In this document: piece after piece, positions 35,401-43,973 of the stretch
Numbering within the stretch: position 1 is the first letter of the stretch
How the letters are laid out: every line of letters starts with the position of its first letter
Made by a program: the position numbers and the translations under genes
The notes under the pieces: generated by a model
What the model saw: the letters and a program-made list of their open reading frames with translations, nothing else
The model's database searches: none
What the model was told of the DNA's origin: nothing
DNA from: Pontibacter ummariensis
GTDB taxonomy: Bacteria > Bacteroidota > Bacteroidia > Cytophagales > Hymenobacteraceae
Direction of reading: 5' to 3'
DNA length: 64,000 nt
Assembly (NCBI RefSeq): GCF_900188175.1
Contig: NZ_FZOQ01000020.1
Location: 37,445 to 101,444 of the forward strand

Positions 35401-37378
35401 ACGCAGGCTGCAGCGTATCGCGCATGTTAAACTCGCCTGTCAGGGCAAAGGCCAGGTTCTCGTCCTCTGCCACGGCACTTACCTGGTAAAGGCTCCTGTT
35501 AATCTCAGCCTCAATGTCAATGTCGTTGTAGGTATAGTTGTTGTATTCGAAGATTATGATCTCGGCATCAACATTTGCTACCATCTCCGCAGGAGTGGTA
35601 AGCCCGGTGCCGGTGGCTTTGGCGGCAAAGGCAATCTCTCCCAGGCCAAGGCTGTCTTCTATCACCTGCCCAAGGTCAAAGCCAGTGGAGCTAACCGTAG
35701 CGGTGAAGCGCTCGTTCGGACCGGTGTCTATGTCTACATCAATGTTGCCAAAGGAGCTCTTAAGCTGGGTATTCACGTCAAAGGAAGTGAGGGAGCCGGT
35801 GTAGTTTCCTTCCAAACTGATTTGGTTGGGTAGCCGGAAGCCTTCAGGAATAGTGCCTGCGGGTAGCAGGGCCTGTACATCGGTCCGGGTGGTGGCAAAG
35901 CGGTCTATGTCCAGGTCGAGGTAGAGGTTCTCAGGGTCCATGGCGTTGCGTATTGTGCCGCTCACATCCACATAGGTGTTCTTAAGGCCCGCCACCTGTA
36001 AATCCTGCAAACGTAGGTTATCGAGTGTGCCAGTTACTTCAGCCTCCACTTTAACCTCGGAGTTGACAATACTCTTAAAGGCAGGGTCTGCCGCTATGTC
36101 CGGCAACAGGTACTGTATGTCCTGAAGCCCTATAACGGTGTTGTTGATGTCTGCCCTTACACCAACCAACGATGGGCGTTCGGTAATGGCTTCCAAAGAA
36201 GGATACGTAATGGCCAAGTCGCTTTGGATAAGACTGTTGTTCGTGCGCAGGTCCAGGTTGCGCAGGCTGGCACTGGTCGTATCCACTTCAATGAGTGCCT
36301 GGAAGTTCTCTATTTCAAAGCCGCTCTGTTCCTGTAGCGTCAGTTGGTTCAGGTCTACGTGGAAGCGGTTGAGGCTGTAAAGGATGTTCTCCGCATCTAC
36401 CACAACATCGGTAAAGAGCAGGTCGTTGTAGTTCATCCCTTGTGGCTGCTCGGGTGCACCCAGTACCTCAAAGTCCACGTCCAGGTAGGTAACGTCAAGC
36501 TCTCCTAAGGTTACAAGCCAGTCCATGGGCACTGCGTTCGGGTCGTTCACGATCTCATCGGGTTCCTCTGGTGGGGCTTCCGTAGAGTCGTTCGGCACCT
36601 CGCCATCCATGGCATACAGCACCGAGGTGTTGTGCAGGGCAAAGCTTTTCAGGTCAATCCGGGCCTCTTCCAGGTTAATGTCGTGCGCCACCAGCTCCGA
36701 CTCGCCCAGCTTCAGCTCGGCCCGCTGTCCTGCCGGCCTGCTGATGTAGGTCAGCAGGATATCCTCCAGCGCCACCCGGTTCAGCCCAAAATCCAGTTCC
36801 AGTGGCTGTGGGGCGTCTTCGCTTTCGGGGGGGAGCTTTGTTTGTTCGTAGTAGGCCCAGGTATTGCTTAGCTCGATCTCATCCACCAGGTAGCGCTGCT
36901 CGTCTAGGTTAATTTCATCCATGGAGGTATACAGTTCCCCGATGCGTGTGCGCACAAAGTTGCCGCCGGCTTCATCCCGGAAAACAAGGTACACGTCATC
37001 GAGCCGAACTTCGTCAATGCTGATCTGCATGGCGGCCGACGTGTCGGCTGGTTGTGTGGCGGCGGTGTCCGTGGGAGCGAAGGCCTCCATGATAAAGTCG
37101 TAGTTCGTGGAGCCGTCCTCGCGGATGTGCAGTTTCACAGTGGCCTTTTGCAGGGAGATATCGCCTAAGTCCAGGTTTCCGGAGAGCAGGGCCAGGATGT
37201 CCAGGTCGGCGCCCAAACGTTGGCTGTACCAGAGGGTGTCCTGCTGCTGATCCTCCACATACACGTCCTGCAGTACCCAGGTATTCCCGAAGTCAGTGGT
37301 AAAGCCGCCGATGTCTACCTTGGTGCCAAGCGTGTCCTCGAGGTAGTCGGCCCCTTGTTGGGCAAGGTAATTTTGCAC
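32435..37378 (-). CDS. tamB: TamB-like translocation/assembly module protein (DUF490), N-terminus unresolved
   Basis: At least 1647 residues, mostly long beta-rich AsmA/TamB repeats, ending in the DUF490/TamB domain (about the last 450 residues). TamB proteins form a periplasm-spanning hydrophobic groove anchored in the inner membrane. From the GTG at 37378 there is no anchor. However, the same frame continues 39 codons upstream and encodes a membrane helix (LILKIILWPLAIVAGLLIL, then VIALQFPAVQNYL) before a stop at 37496-37498, with no ATG, GTG or TTG in that extension. The true start is therefore unclear: a rare start codon, a frameshift or a base error. Paired with tamL, 15 bp apart. Confidence 0.85.
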   Translation of the reverse strand: MQNYLAQQGADYLEDTLGTKVDIGGFTTDFGNTWVLQDVYVEDQQQDTLWYSQRLGADLDILALLSGNLDLGDISLQKATVKLHIREDGSTNYDFIMEAFAPTDTAATQPADTSAAMQISIDEVRLDDVYLVFRDEAGGNFVRTRIGELYTSMDEINLDEQRYLVDEIELSNTWAYYEQTKLPPESEDAPQPLELDFGLNRVALEDILLTYISRPAGQRAELKLGESELVAHDINLEEARIDLKSFALHNTSVLYAMDGEVPNDSTEAPPEEPDEIVNDPNAVPMDWLVTLGELDVTYLDVDFEVLGAPEQPQGMNYNDLLFTDVVVDAENILYSLNRFHVDLNQLTLQEQSGFEIENFQALIEVDTTSASLRNLDLRTNNSLIQSDLAITYPSLEAITERPSLVGVRADINNTVIGLQDIQYLLPDIAADPAFKSIVNSEVKVEAEVTGTLDNLRLQDLQVAGLKNTYVDVSGTIRNAMDPENLYLDLDIDRFATTRTDVQALLPAGTIPEGFRLPNQISLEGNYTGSLTSFDVNTQLKSSFGNIDVDIDTGPNERFTATVSSTGFDLGQVIEDSLGLGEIAFAAKATGTGLTTPAEMVANVDAEIIIFEYNNYTYNDIDIEAEINRSLYQVSAVAEDENLAFALTGEFNMRDTLQPAYAFNLALKEANLHALNFYPDTLAVEGQLEGRFTGVDPAKLSGVLTAEQLVIRTAEEVFPIDTLVMALEQTGEIAELDVRSDVLDGQVRFENTLATLPVALQKYFSTYFDLQPDPPYPAGVNLEDFTFALNPKQTRILTAFVPGLQQLQSGPITGAYNSETQEFEMYGRIPLIEYTDYVMRGLGLQVTGDENSLSYDVTLDAFVTPDFTVDHIGLEGAARDDSLAVRLAIAGDSVLNDDKLVLGGVLTSEGRGFRFSFDPDAVVINGDDWDVPPGNYLLFGSDLLYANNVVLSHGASAIALNSTGPVTANAPLHVAFDNVDIAYMLSTFQEPQDTSLIAGTINGEATLRDILTGSPVFTSDLQVEDFIYDGSMVGDLAVEASSAPGNRYNVDALLTDNGNEVVIDGFLEAQPNATLLNLRANIDRLNLASLQGFTAGMVEAMDGAAEGDLRITGTLDNPDIIGELNFDQAQFAITMLGSLYRVDDEQLVFNEAGILFPNFVLTDTLNNELVVEGRMLTQDYTDFQFDLTVETDRFLALSSTAADNDLYYGDVLVAADAAISGTLALPVVRAEVRVLDGSEFTAVVPADEVAAAEREGVVEFVNLNESLTGIVGTGYEEDSVEVEGFVGADVEVELYVTDATPISIVIDPITGDNLVVRGTADPLFIGMRPSGEINMTGRYEVSEGSYSMDFYDLVSRELAIADGSYITWTGDPLQADMNITAVYTVEAAPRELVASQAVGTDNPALRNQYTFLVYVNVEGDILQPQINFEIELPEEERGNVPAQVTASLAALEEDVAELNKQVFSLLVLGRFMAPDPLQSSGGGFEGTARNSLSGLLTDQLNQLTQQYAGGLGLELGVDSYQDFSSGSAEGRTDLNVALRQQFLDDRLTVRVGTDIGLEGQSQQNRNVSGFGGDISVEYSLTEDGRLRVQAFQRNQFQDFLEGDVRATGAALIYQREYNNFSDLFRSLENRRRKEKLRREEEIMTTETR

Positions 37379-37627
37379 AGCGGGGAACTGCAGGGCAATA
37401 ACAATCAGAATAAGAAGACCCGCTACAATGGCAAGTGGCCAGAGTATGATCTTTAAAATGAGGCGTCCTATGTGTTTAGCAGAAGCGATAACTATTCATT
37501 CGTAAGGTGCTCTGCTATTTACGGAATTGTATAAAGATGGATGGGGAAATGAGAATTGCTAAATTGTAAACCCTTTATTTAAAATGATTTATAGAAGGGA
37601 GGAGGGTGGTAAAAGGAGGGGAAACTG

Positions 37628-37667
37628 TTTTTATACTTCTGGGCATAAAGCCACAGAAGTATAAAAA
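37628..37667. repeat. Perfect 14-bp inverted repeat between tamB and pfkA
   Basis: TTTTTATACTTCTG (37628-37641) and CAGAAGTATAAAAA (37654-37667) with a 12-nt loop, 14 bp after the pfkA stop. The T/A runs are inside the stem rather than after it, so termination of pfkA is possible but not classical; an operator for tamB is the alternative. Confidence 0.5.
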
Positions 37668-37681
37668 TTAGCTTTCTGGTA

Positions 37682-38653
37682 TTACACAGAAAGAATGTTG
37701 ACCATGTCAATAAACTGCGGGTTAATCACCTTGTCTTTTGTAATGGTCTCGATGAATGGAGTGTACACCAGTTCAGCGTTGATAATACCGGCCATTACGT
37801 TTTTGCGACCGGTTAACAGACCTTCCACGCAGGCTATGCCCAATTGGCTGGCCAGCATCCGGTCTGCCGCTGTAGGGGAGCCGCCGCGCTGTACGTGGCC
37901 CAGAATGGTAACACGGGCATCCATGTGCGGAAGCGCCTGCTGTACTTTCGCGGCCACCTCTGTTGCACTGCCTGCCTCGCCACCCTCGGCGATAATAACG
38001 ATAAAGGAGGTTTTCGAACGGCGCCAGCCTGTACGCAGTGTCTCCACTACATATTCGATGCTGGTGTCTGTCTCCGGGATCATCACGATCTCTGCTCCAC
38101 CACCAATGGCACAAGGGATAGCGATGTAGCCAGAGTCACGGCCCATTACCTCGATAAAGAACACACGGTCATGGCTGTCGGCGGTGTCACGGATCTTGTC
38201 GATGGCGTCCAGAGAGGTGTTCACCGCCGTGTCGTAGCCGATGGTATAGTCGGTACCGAACAGGTCGTTGTCGATAGTGCCTGGGGCGCCAACAGTCGGG
38301 ATGCCATACTCTTCAAAGAAGATGTTCGCTCCCGTAAACGTACCGTCGCCGCCAATCGCCACTAGGCCATCGATGCCATGCTGCTGAAGTTGCTCGTATG
38401 CCTTCCGGCGCCCTTCCTTCGTCATAAATTCTGTGCTGCGCGCAGAACGAAGAATAGTACCGCCTTTCTGAATGATATTGCTTACAGAATGAGACTCCAT
38501 CTTGTAGATGTCGCCTTTGATCATACCATTATAGCCACGTCGAATACCGTATACCTCCAAACCACGATAGATGGCAGTTCTTACTATTGCTCTGATGCAG
38601 GCGTTCATGCCTGGAGCGTCACCGCCGGAAGTAAATACGCCAATTTTTTTCAT
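37682..38653 (-). CDS. pfkA: ATP-dependent 6-phosphofructokinase
   Basis: 323 residues, the length of bacterial PfkA. It phosphorylates fructose-6-phosphate in glycolysis. Motifs: TSGGDAPGMNACIRA at the start (nucleotide site), GGTILRSAR, AIGGDGTFTGA with GGDG (residues about 102-105; Gly at position 104 indicates ATP rather than PPi use), PGTIDNDLFGTD with the catalytic Asp, and EVMGRDSGYIA. It is monocistronic, with an AT-rich leader. Confidence 0.95.
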   Translation of the reverse strand: MKKIGVFTSGGDAPGMNACIRAIVRTAIYRGLEVYGIRRGYNGMIKGDIYKMESHSVSNIIQKGGTILRSARSTEFMTKEGRRKAYEQLQQHGIDGLVAIGGDGTFTGANIFFEEYGIPTVGAPGTIDNDLFGTDYTIGYDTAVNTSLDAIDKIRDTADSHDRVFFIEVMGRDSGYIAIPCAIGGGAEIVMIPETDTSIEYVVETLRTGWRRSKTSFIVIIAEGGEAGSATEVAAKVQQALPHMDARVTILGHVQRGGSPTAADRMLASQLGIACVEGLLTGRKNVMAGIINAELVYTPFIETITKDKVINPQFIDMVNILSV

Positions 38654-38989
38654 GGTTGATGTTGTATATAGTTATAATTTCTATTCTTGATAAAATTAAT
38701 TGTTAAGCGTTGCACTTATGGTAAGAGGTGCTTTTGGCCTCCCTGCCTACCCACTTTCAAGGCGCAAGTTAAAAACAAGAAACAAAAGTTAAAAAAAGGA
38801 CTAAAAGCAAGACCTTAAATATAGGAAACCGTATGTAATACCGAAATGTCCGCAGAGGCCGTCAGGCAGCAGGAAAACTCACCGGAGAGACTATTCTTGG
38901 TAGCGCTACGTTTCATATTCTGTGGCACTTACAGTGTCAGTGCAAAATAAATGTCGAAGTTAAAGTAATCTAACCTATAGAGGCAACGT
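38654..38989. other. Divergent intergenic region between pfkA and the TerB-like gene
   Basis: About 336 bp. The left part (38654-38710) is AT-rich and should hold the pfkA promoter. An A/G-rich tract (AACAAGAAACAAAAGTTAAA, 38774-38793) follows. No ORF or consensus promoter pair was found. Confidence 0.35.
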
Positions 38990-39418
38990 ATGTTCGGTTT
39001 TTTTGAGAGCGAAGAAACAAAAAGGTTAAAAAGCCACATTACAAACCTGGGTGCATTGGCCAAAATTGATGGTCATTTGGATCCTACGGAGATGAACTTT
39101 ATTATATCGATCGGAACGAAAAATGGGATGAAGGCCGAAGAGGTACGTCACCTTATCTCCAACTCGGCTGAGTCAGACTGTCCATCCCCCTCTAACGACT
39201 CGGAACGCTTCGACCAGATCTACGACCTGGTCGAGATGATGCTGGCCGACGGCATCGTGGATGAGAACGAAATGGATTTCTGTATCAGCATGGCAGCTAA
39301 GCTTGGCTTTAAGAAGTCCATTGTGGGGGTGCTGGTGCGCAGGATCACGACAGGGGTAAAGGATGGCCTGACACGGGACAGCATTAAGCGCGATACGCAG
39401 TCCTTCCTCAATTACTAG
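38990..39418 (+). CDS. TerB-like protein
   Basis: 142 residues, all helical. Two half-repeats with acidic motifs, KIDGHLDPTEMNFII (about 25-40) and LADGIVDENEMDFCI (about 83-98), match the TerB/DjlA-N tellurite-resistance fold, where D/E clusters bind metal ions. The isolated domain is common as a cytoplasmic protein of unknown function; no other ter genes are here, so tellurite resistance should not be assumed. It converges with a lipoprotein gene. Confidence 0.75.
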   Translation: MFGFFESEETKRLKSHITNLGALAKIDGHLDPTEMNFIISIGTKNGMKAEEVRHLISNSAESDCPSPSNDSERFDQIYDLVEMMLADGIVDENEMDFCISMAAKLGFKKSIVGVLVRRITTGVKDGLTRDSIKRDTQSFLNY

Positions 39419-39480
39419 CGAGTTTCTTGCCCCAGGCCTAGCCTATTGAGCCGTAGGCAAGCGTAAGCTGCAGGGTAAGC

Positions 39481-40107
39481 TTATTCCGCTATCACAACTT
39501 CCTTAAACTGGCCATTGGTAAAGATAAAGGCGGTAACGTTATCTTCCATGCCGAGTGCCACCACATCATACGGTATGTCCAGTTCCTCCGCTGTCTCCAC
39601 GCTCAGGATCTCCTCGTTTTCCTCAGCCAGGTACAGGTAGTAGAGGCTCTGAAGAACGCCCCGCTCATTAAAGAGAATATCCCGCTTTAGTTCGTGCAAC
39701 TGATACACGCCTTCTTCTGTGTGGAGGGCAGCCAGCACAATGACTTCCCCATCTTTCTCTAACTGCAGGGCCACGTCCTGCAAGTTATCGCCATTAAAAT
39801 CACCCCGTACGATGAAGGGACCCTGTGGCAGGGCCGCGCCTCTTTCCTGCGCACCCTCAGCCAGTGTAGGCTGCTCCCAACCCTGATACTCCGTTGTTAG
39901 CTGCTGCATGAGTGGCTGTGGCAGCGGCACAGTGGGGGATACGTTGTTTTCGTCTGTCCTCAGGGCATCCTTGTTTGTACTGGCAATGGAGTCCAAAGCT
40001 TCCGGTACCGGGACCACATCTACCTGCTCATCTGCCACCTCCTCGTTTTCGGGAGAGCAGGAAAAGGCCAGCAGCAGGAGTCCCAGCATGTATGCTATGT
40101 TTTTCAT
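39481..40107 (-). CDS. Lipoprotein with one FG-GAP-like motif
   Basis: 208 residues from the ATG giving MKNIAYMLGLLLLAFSC, whose lipobox ends at Cys17; an upstream start 15 codons earlier would spoil the signal peptide. After an acidic linker (about 18-75) comes a beta-rich domain containing GDFNGDNLQDVALQL, an Asp-rich loop like those of FG-GAP/VCBS repeats, which bind calcium. It has no recognised function. It lies about 50 bp downstream of the SLC13 permease on the same strand and may be co-transcribed. Confidence 0.7.
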   Translation of the reverse strand: MKNIAYMLGLLLLAFSCSPENEEVADEQVDVVPVPEALDSIASTNKDALRTDENNVSPTVPLPQPLMQQLTTEYQGWEQPTLAEGAQERGAALPQGPFIVRGDFNGDNLQDVALQLEKDGEVIVLAALHTEEGVYQLHELKRDILFNERGVLQSLYYLYLAEENEEILSVETAEELDIPYDVVALGMEDNVTAFIFTNGQFKEVVIAE

Positions 40108-40156
40108 GATGTCTGCGCTTGTATCTTTTATGTTTACTATGGATGGGGGCATGCTG

Positions 40157-41914
40157 TTACATGGGCCAGAAAAGGGGCACCAGCAGCAGGATTACGGCTA
40201 CGAGCAAAAGGGTAAGGGGGGAGCCTATCTTAATGAAATCCCGAAACTTGTACTTGCCCGGGCTGTAGACCAGGATACAGGCAGGCTCAAAGGGCGTAAC
40301 CAGCGACACGGAGGCGGCCAGCATAATAGCAATAGCAAAAGTCCGGGGGTCGGCGCCTAGTTCAATGGCGGTGCGAAGGGCGACAGGCACAACGACCAGC
40401 GCGGCGGCGGCATTGGACATGGGTTGGGTCAGGAGCACCGTGAGTACCACAAAGCCCGCCAGCACGCCTACCTTGCCCATAGGGCCCGCCAGGGTCACAA
40501 TTCCTTCTGCCAGGAAGTCTGCCGCCCCTGACTTCTCCATGGCTGTTCCGAAAGCGGTCATACCGCCAATAAGGATCAGGAGCCGGAAGTCAATGGCCGC
40601 ATAGGCTTTCTGTGTGCCAATACAGCGGAAAAGGATGCTCGCCATGGCCCCGAGCAGGAAAGCAATGGAGAGAGGCAGTAGCTGGAGGGTGCCCAGTAAA
40701 ATGGCGCCCGCCAGGCAGGCAATCGCCACCAAGCCTTTCCGCTTTTTGAAGAGCGTGGGCTCAAACTCATCCAGCAGGGCCACATTGCGGGACACGCGGA
40801 GCTGGTTCAGGCGCTCAGAGGAGCCCTGCACTAGCAGCAGGTCCCCCAGCTGCAACTCAATGCTGCCTATCTTGCTCCGTAAGGTTTCGCCGTAACGCGA
40901 GATGGCAATCACGACCAGGCCGTAACGCTGCAGAAAGTTAGCCTCTTTTACCGTGCGCCCGATCAGGTTCGACTGCCGGACGACCAGCAGCTCTGCTAAG
41001 CGGATGCTGTCGGGCTGCAGGTCTTTCTCCAGGATGGCGTCGGCCATAATCTGTATGCCTTTTGTCTCCTTTACCTTGATCAGGTTGTCCAGGTCTCCCT
41101 CCACGAGTAAAATATCGTTCGCCTGAATGCGGGTGCGGAAGTCGGGCAGGAAGTTCTCGTGGTCCCGGATGATGTTGAGCATCCGGAAGTGGAGCGAGGT
41201 AAGGTCTGAGGCAAACACCAACTGGCCTACCAGGGGGGAGTCGGGCAGCACTACGATTTCGGAAAGGTACTTTTGCAGCTTGTACTCTTCGGTCAGTTGC
41301 TGGTCATCGTTGTTGGGCAGCATGCGCTGACCAAGGGTCATCATGTACAGCATGCCCACGGAAAAGATAACCGCCCCAACCGCTGTGATTTCAAAAAGGC
41401 CAATGGCGGGCAAGCCTGTCTTGGCGAGGTAGCCGCTGACCGCCACATTGGTGGAGGTGCCAATAAGCGTGCAAGTGCCCCCCAGAATAGCCGAGAAGGC
41501 AAGCGGCATTAACAGCTTGGAAGCGCTGATGTTAACGCGCTTGGACAGCCCTATGAGTGGTGTTACAAACATAGCCGTCACCGTGGTGTTGTTCATAAAG
41601 GCCGATACTACGCCTGTAATGAGCATCACCACAAAGAGCATCAGGTTGGAACTGCGGTGCGCCAGTTGGACGAGCCGGATAACGACAAAGTCCAGAATGC
41701 CCGTTTCCTGCAGCGCGGCACTTAGGATAAAGATCGAGGCGATAACAATGATGAAGTCACTGCTAAAGCCATCAAAAGCCTCCTCCGGCGTAATAATGCG
41801 GGCACTGGCGAGAACGGTGAGCATCACCAGCGTCACGATCTCGACAGAGTACTTCTCCGTAGCGAACAACACCACAGCGATGACCAGCAATGTCAGCACA
41901 AGTGCTATTTCCAT
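40157..41914 (-). CDS. SLC13-family anion permease with TrkA-C domains
   Basis: 585 residues. Two halves of membrane helices (about 1-190 and 395-585) flank a soluble part (about 205-375) with two TrkA-C (RCK_C) domains, as in LSDLILLVEGDLDNLIKV-type strands. The helices resemble the citrate/sodium:sulfate symporter family (ArsB/NhaD superfamily), with FMNNTTVTAMFVTPLIGLS and the mirrored motif LTQPMSNAAAALVVVPVAL in the second half. Substrates in the family include sulfate and dicarboxylates; none can be chosen here. Upstream lie two tandem operator-like repeats. Confidence 0.88.
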   Translation of the reverse strand: MEIALVLTLLVIAVVLFATEKYSVEIVTLVMLTVLASARIITPEEAFDGFSSDFIIVIASIFILSAALQETGILDFVVIRLVQLAHRSSNLMLFVVMLITGVVSAFMNNTTVTAMFVTPLIGLSKRVNISASKLLMPLAFSAILGGTCTLIGTSTNVAVSGYLAKTGLPAIGLFEITAVGAVIFSVGMLYMMTLGQRMLPNNDDQQLTEEYKLQKYLSEIVVLPDSPLVGQLVFASDLTSLHFRMLNIIRDHENFLPDFRTRIQANDILLVEGDLDNLIKVKETKGIQIMADAILEKDLQPDSIRLAELLVVRQSNLIGRTVKEANFLQRYGLVVIAISRYGETLRSKIGSIELQLGDLLLVQGSSERLNQLRVSRNVALLDEFEPTLFKKRKGLVAIACLAGAILLGTLQLLPLSIAFLLGAMASILFRCIGTQKAYAAIDFRLLILIGGMTAFGTAMEKSGAADFLAEGIVTLAGPMGKVGVLAGFVVLTVLLTQPMSNAAAALVVVPVALRTAIELGADPRTFAIAIMLAASVSLVTPFEPACILVYSPGKYKFRDFIKIGSPLTLLLVAVILLLVPLFWPM

Positions 41915-42012
41915 AAAGTTTCCGGTTGCCTGTACCTTCGGCGTAAGGTGCAGTTCCGGCTTTTACGTGCAAGTGCCTGTAAACGGTGGTAATTCCGGAC
42001 AGAAATTTACTT

Positions 42013-42054
42013 GTCGTACAACTGTTTGTACTAGTCGTACAACTGTTTGTACTA
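42013..42054. promoter_or_regulatory. Two tandem 21-bp palindromic operator-like units
   Basis: The 21-bp unit (42013-42033) is repeated exactly at 42034-42054. Each contains GTACAA-CTGT-TTGTAC, a perfect 6-bp inverted repeat with 4-bp spacer. Twenty-one bp is two helical turns, so two dimers would bind on one face. The pair is about 100 bp upstream of the SLC13 permease start and 12 bp after the aminotransferase stop. Confidence 0.65.
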
Positions 42055-42065
42055 TAGGTGTTTAT

Positions 42066-43253
42066 CTATTGCACTTCCTCGATGGAGCGCAGGATGATCG
42101 CGCAGGCCTCCCGGATCTGCTCTTCTGTAATGACAAGCGGAGGGGCAATGCGCATGGAGTTGTCGCAGAACAAAAACCAGTCGGTGAGCACGCCATTGAG
42201 GATGGCCCGGTCAATCACTGCCTTTAGTACCTCAAACGATTCGAACTCGGCGGCCATCATCAGCCCGCAGTTGCGGATCTCTTTGATGCGGGGGTGCACG
42301 AGCAGCTCTTTAAACAAGTCAGCCTTTGGTTGCACCCCGGCCAGCAGGTTTTCCTCCTGTATCGTTTGCAGGGTTGCCAGCGAGGCGGCACAGCTTACAG
42401 GATGCCCGCCAAATGTGGTACAGTGCCCCAGGATAGGGTCTGTCTTAAAAGCGGCCATGACTTCCTGCGGGGCAATAAAAGCGCCGATCGGCATACCGCC
42501 TCCCATCCCCTTGGCACAAAGTAAGATGTCTGGCTCTATGCCAAACTGCTCGAAGGCCCAGAAGGTGCCGGTGCGGCCAAAGCCGCTTTGTATCTCGTCC
42601 AGGATCAGCAGGGCGCCTACTTCTGTGCAGCGCTGGCGGAGGTGCTGGAGGTAGTTGTCTGTGGCTACCCGCACACCGGCTTCTCCCTGCACCGTTTCTA
42701 TGATCACAGCTGCCGTGCGGTGGGTAATGTCCTCGAGGTCGGGGAGGTGGTTGTAGCGGACGTGCCGGACATCGGGCAGTAAGGGGCGGAAGGCATTTTT
42801 AAAGCTCTCGCTACCGTTTACAGACAGGGCACCTTGTGTGGACCCATGATAGGCATTACGGCAGGAAATGAGCTCTGTCCGGCCGGTGTAGCGCTTGGCG
42901 AGCTTCAAGGCACCCTCCACTGCTTCTGCACCGGAGTTAAGCAGGTACACGTTGTTAAGGCGCTCCGGAAGCGTACTGGTAATAGCCTGCGCCAACTGAG
43001 CCTGTGGGGCCTGTACAAACTCCCCGTACACCATCAGGTGCATGTATTTATCCAGTTGCTCGTGGATAGCTTTTAATACCTTCGGATGCCGGTGCCCTAC
43101 ATTGCTCACGCCAATACCAGAGATCAGGTCCAGGTAGCGTTCGCCTTTGGTGCCGTACATGTATATGCCCTCTGCCTTCTCCACTTCAATCATCAGGGGG
43201 AAGTCTGATGTCTGCGCCACGTTCTGCAGAAATAGTTGCCTCATCGAAATCAT
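42066..43253 (-). CDS. Class III PLP-dependent aminotransferase
   Basis: 395 residues (a Met three codons in is an alternative start). The fold is that of acetylornithine/4-aminobutyrate aminotransferases: GIGVSNVGHRHPKV, LNSGAEAVEGALKLAK (phosphate-binding), AYHGSTQGAL, LILDEIQSGFGRTG with the Asp that binds the PLP ring nitrogen, and the Schiff-base Lys in LLCAKGMGGGMP. Donor and acceptor cannot be deduced; no arginine or lysine pathway genes are near. It is followed directly by the operator-like repeats. Confidence 0.9.
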   Translation of the reverse strand: MISMRQLFLQNVAQTSDFPLMIEVEKAEGIYMYGTKGERYLDLISGIGVSNVGHRHPKVLKAIHEQLDKYMHLMVYGEFVQAPQAQLAQAITSTLPERLNNVYLLNSGAEAVEGALKLAKRYTGRTELISCRNAYHGSTQGALSVNGSESFKNAFRPLLPDVRHVRYNHLPDLEDITHRTAAVIIETVQGEAGVRVATDNYLQHLRQRCTEVGALLILDEIQSGFGRTGTFWAFEQFGIEPDILLCAKGMGGGMPIGAFIAPQEVMAAFKTDPILGHCTTFGGHPVSCAASLATLQTIQEENLLAGVQPKADLFKELLVHPRIKEIRNCGLMMAAEFESFEVLKAVIDRAILNGVLTDWFLFCDNSMRIAPPLVITEEQIREACAIILRSIEEVQ

Positions 43254-43345
43254 AGGACAAAGGTACGGAAATTAGTAGGAAGGGAGGAAGGAGTGGGCGA
43301 AGCGAAACATGCAAGTCATGCTCTCTCCTTCACAAGCAGGAACAG

Positions 43346-43873
43346 TTAGGAAACCAGCAGCAGAACTGCCAGCAGTACAAAGAGCAACAGGGCAATGAGG
43401 TAACACTTGTACTTGCCAATCTCTGCCAGCATGCCTGCAAAAGAGGCTGGTGTTCCGGGTGGGGAGGGGGACAGGGTTTCGTAAAGCTCCTGAACTTTTG
43501 GAAAATCCTCTTCGGTGAAAAGGTAACGGGCAACCGGAACGGAAAAGTTGTTCGTGTCCTGTAGCCGGTAGGGAATATTGTGCTCCAGCAGCGCCCGCTC
43601 GAACTGTATTTGTTGCAGGGAGCCCGGATAGAGGGATATACTGTAGCGCGGGTTTATTCGGTGCCATGCCGCTGCTGTACCAGCCGGCTCCTCTTTAGCG
43701 CTTGCCAGTTGTCCTTGAATCAAACTAGCAAGTTCGGAGGCTTTCCCTCGCTTTTGCACCTCTTCCAGAGCGGCTGACACCTCCTCTTGGCGATAGGCGT
43801 CCTTGTTCAGCACCACCTCAAACAGTTGCTCATCGGAGTAGGCAGCAAAATGGTCGGAGTGGTTAGAGTGCAT
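43346..43873 (-). CDS. C-terminally membrane-anchored protein of unknown function
   Basis: 175 residues. The N-terminal 60 residues are helical and charged (AYSDEQLFEVVLNKDAYRQ). A middle part, RYSISLYPGSLQQIQFERAL followed by LEHNIPYRLQD, resembles the DUF2007-type small alpha/beta fold. The protein ends with one strong membrane helix (YLIALLLFVLLAVLLLVS) and no periplasmic tail, which predicts a tail-anchored cytoplasmic protein. Function unknown. Confidence 0.65.
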   Translation of the reverse strand: MHSNHSDHFAAYSDEQLFEVVLNKDAYRQEEVSAALEEVQKRGKASELASLIQGQLASAKEEPAGTAAAWHRINPRYSISLYPGSLQQIQFERALLEHNIPYRLQDTNNFSVPVARYLFTEEDFPKVQELYETLSPSPPGTPASFAGMLAEIGKYKCYLIALLLFVLLAVLLLVS

Positions 43874-43973
43874 GTGTTCAGGCTAGGGGTTATCGTAATA
43901 AGTACGGGTAACAGGGGAGAAGGCTATAAGCAGGAGCCGATCAAGTACTCAGAAAGAAGGAAGACCTTTGTGA

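Noticed and set aside
42013..42054. Start of a CRISPR array
   Set aside because: Only two units, directly adjacent with no spacer, and each unit is an internal palindrome; better explained as operators.
41448..42227. 259-codon plus-strand ORF across the permease upstream region
   Set aside because: It is antisense to two clear genes and crosses the tandem operator-like repeats; Ser/Thr-rich shadow composition.
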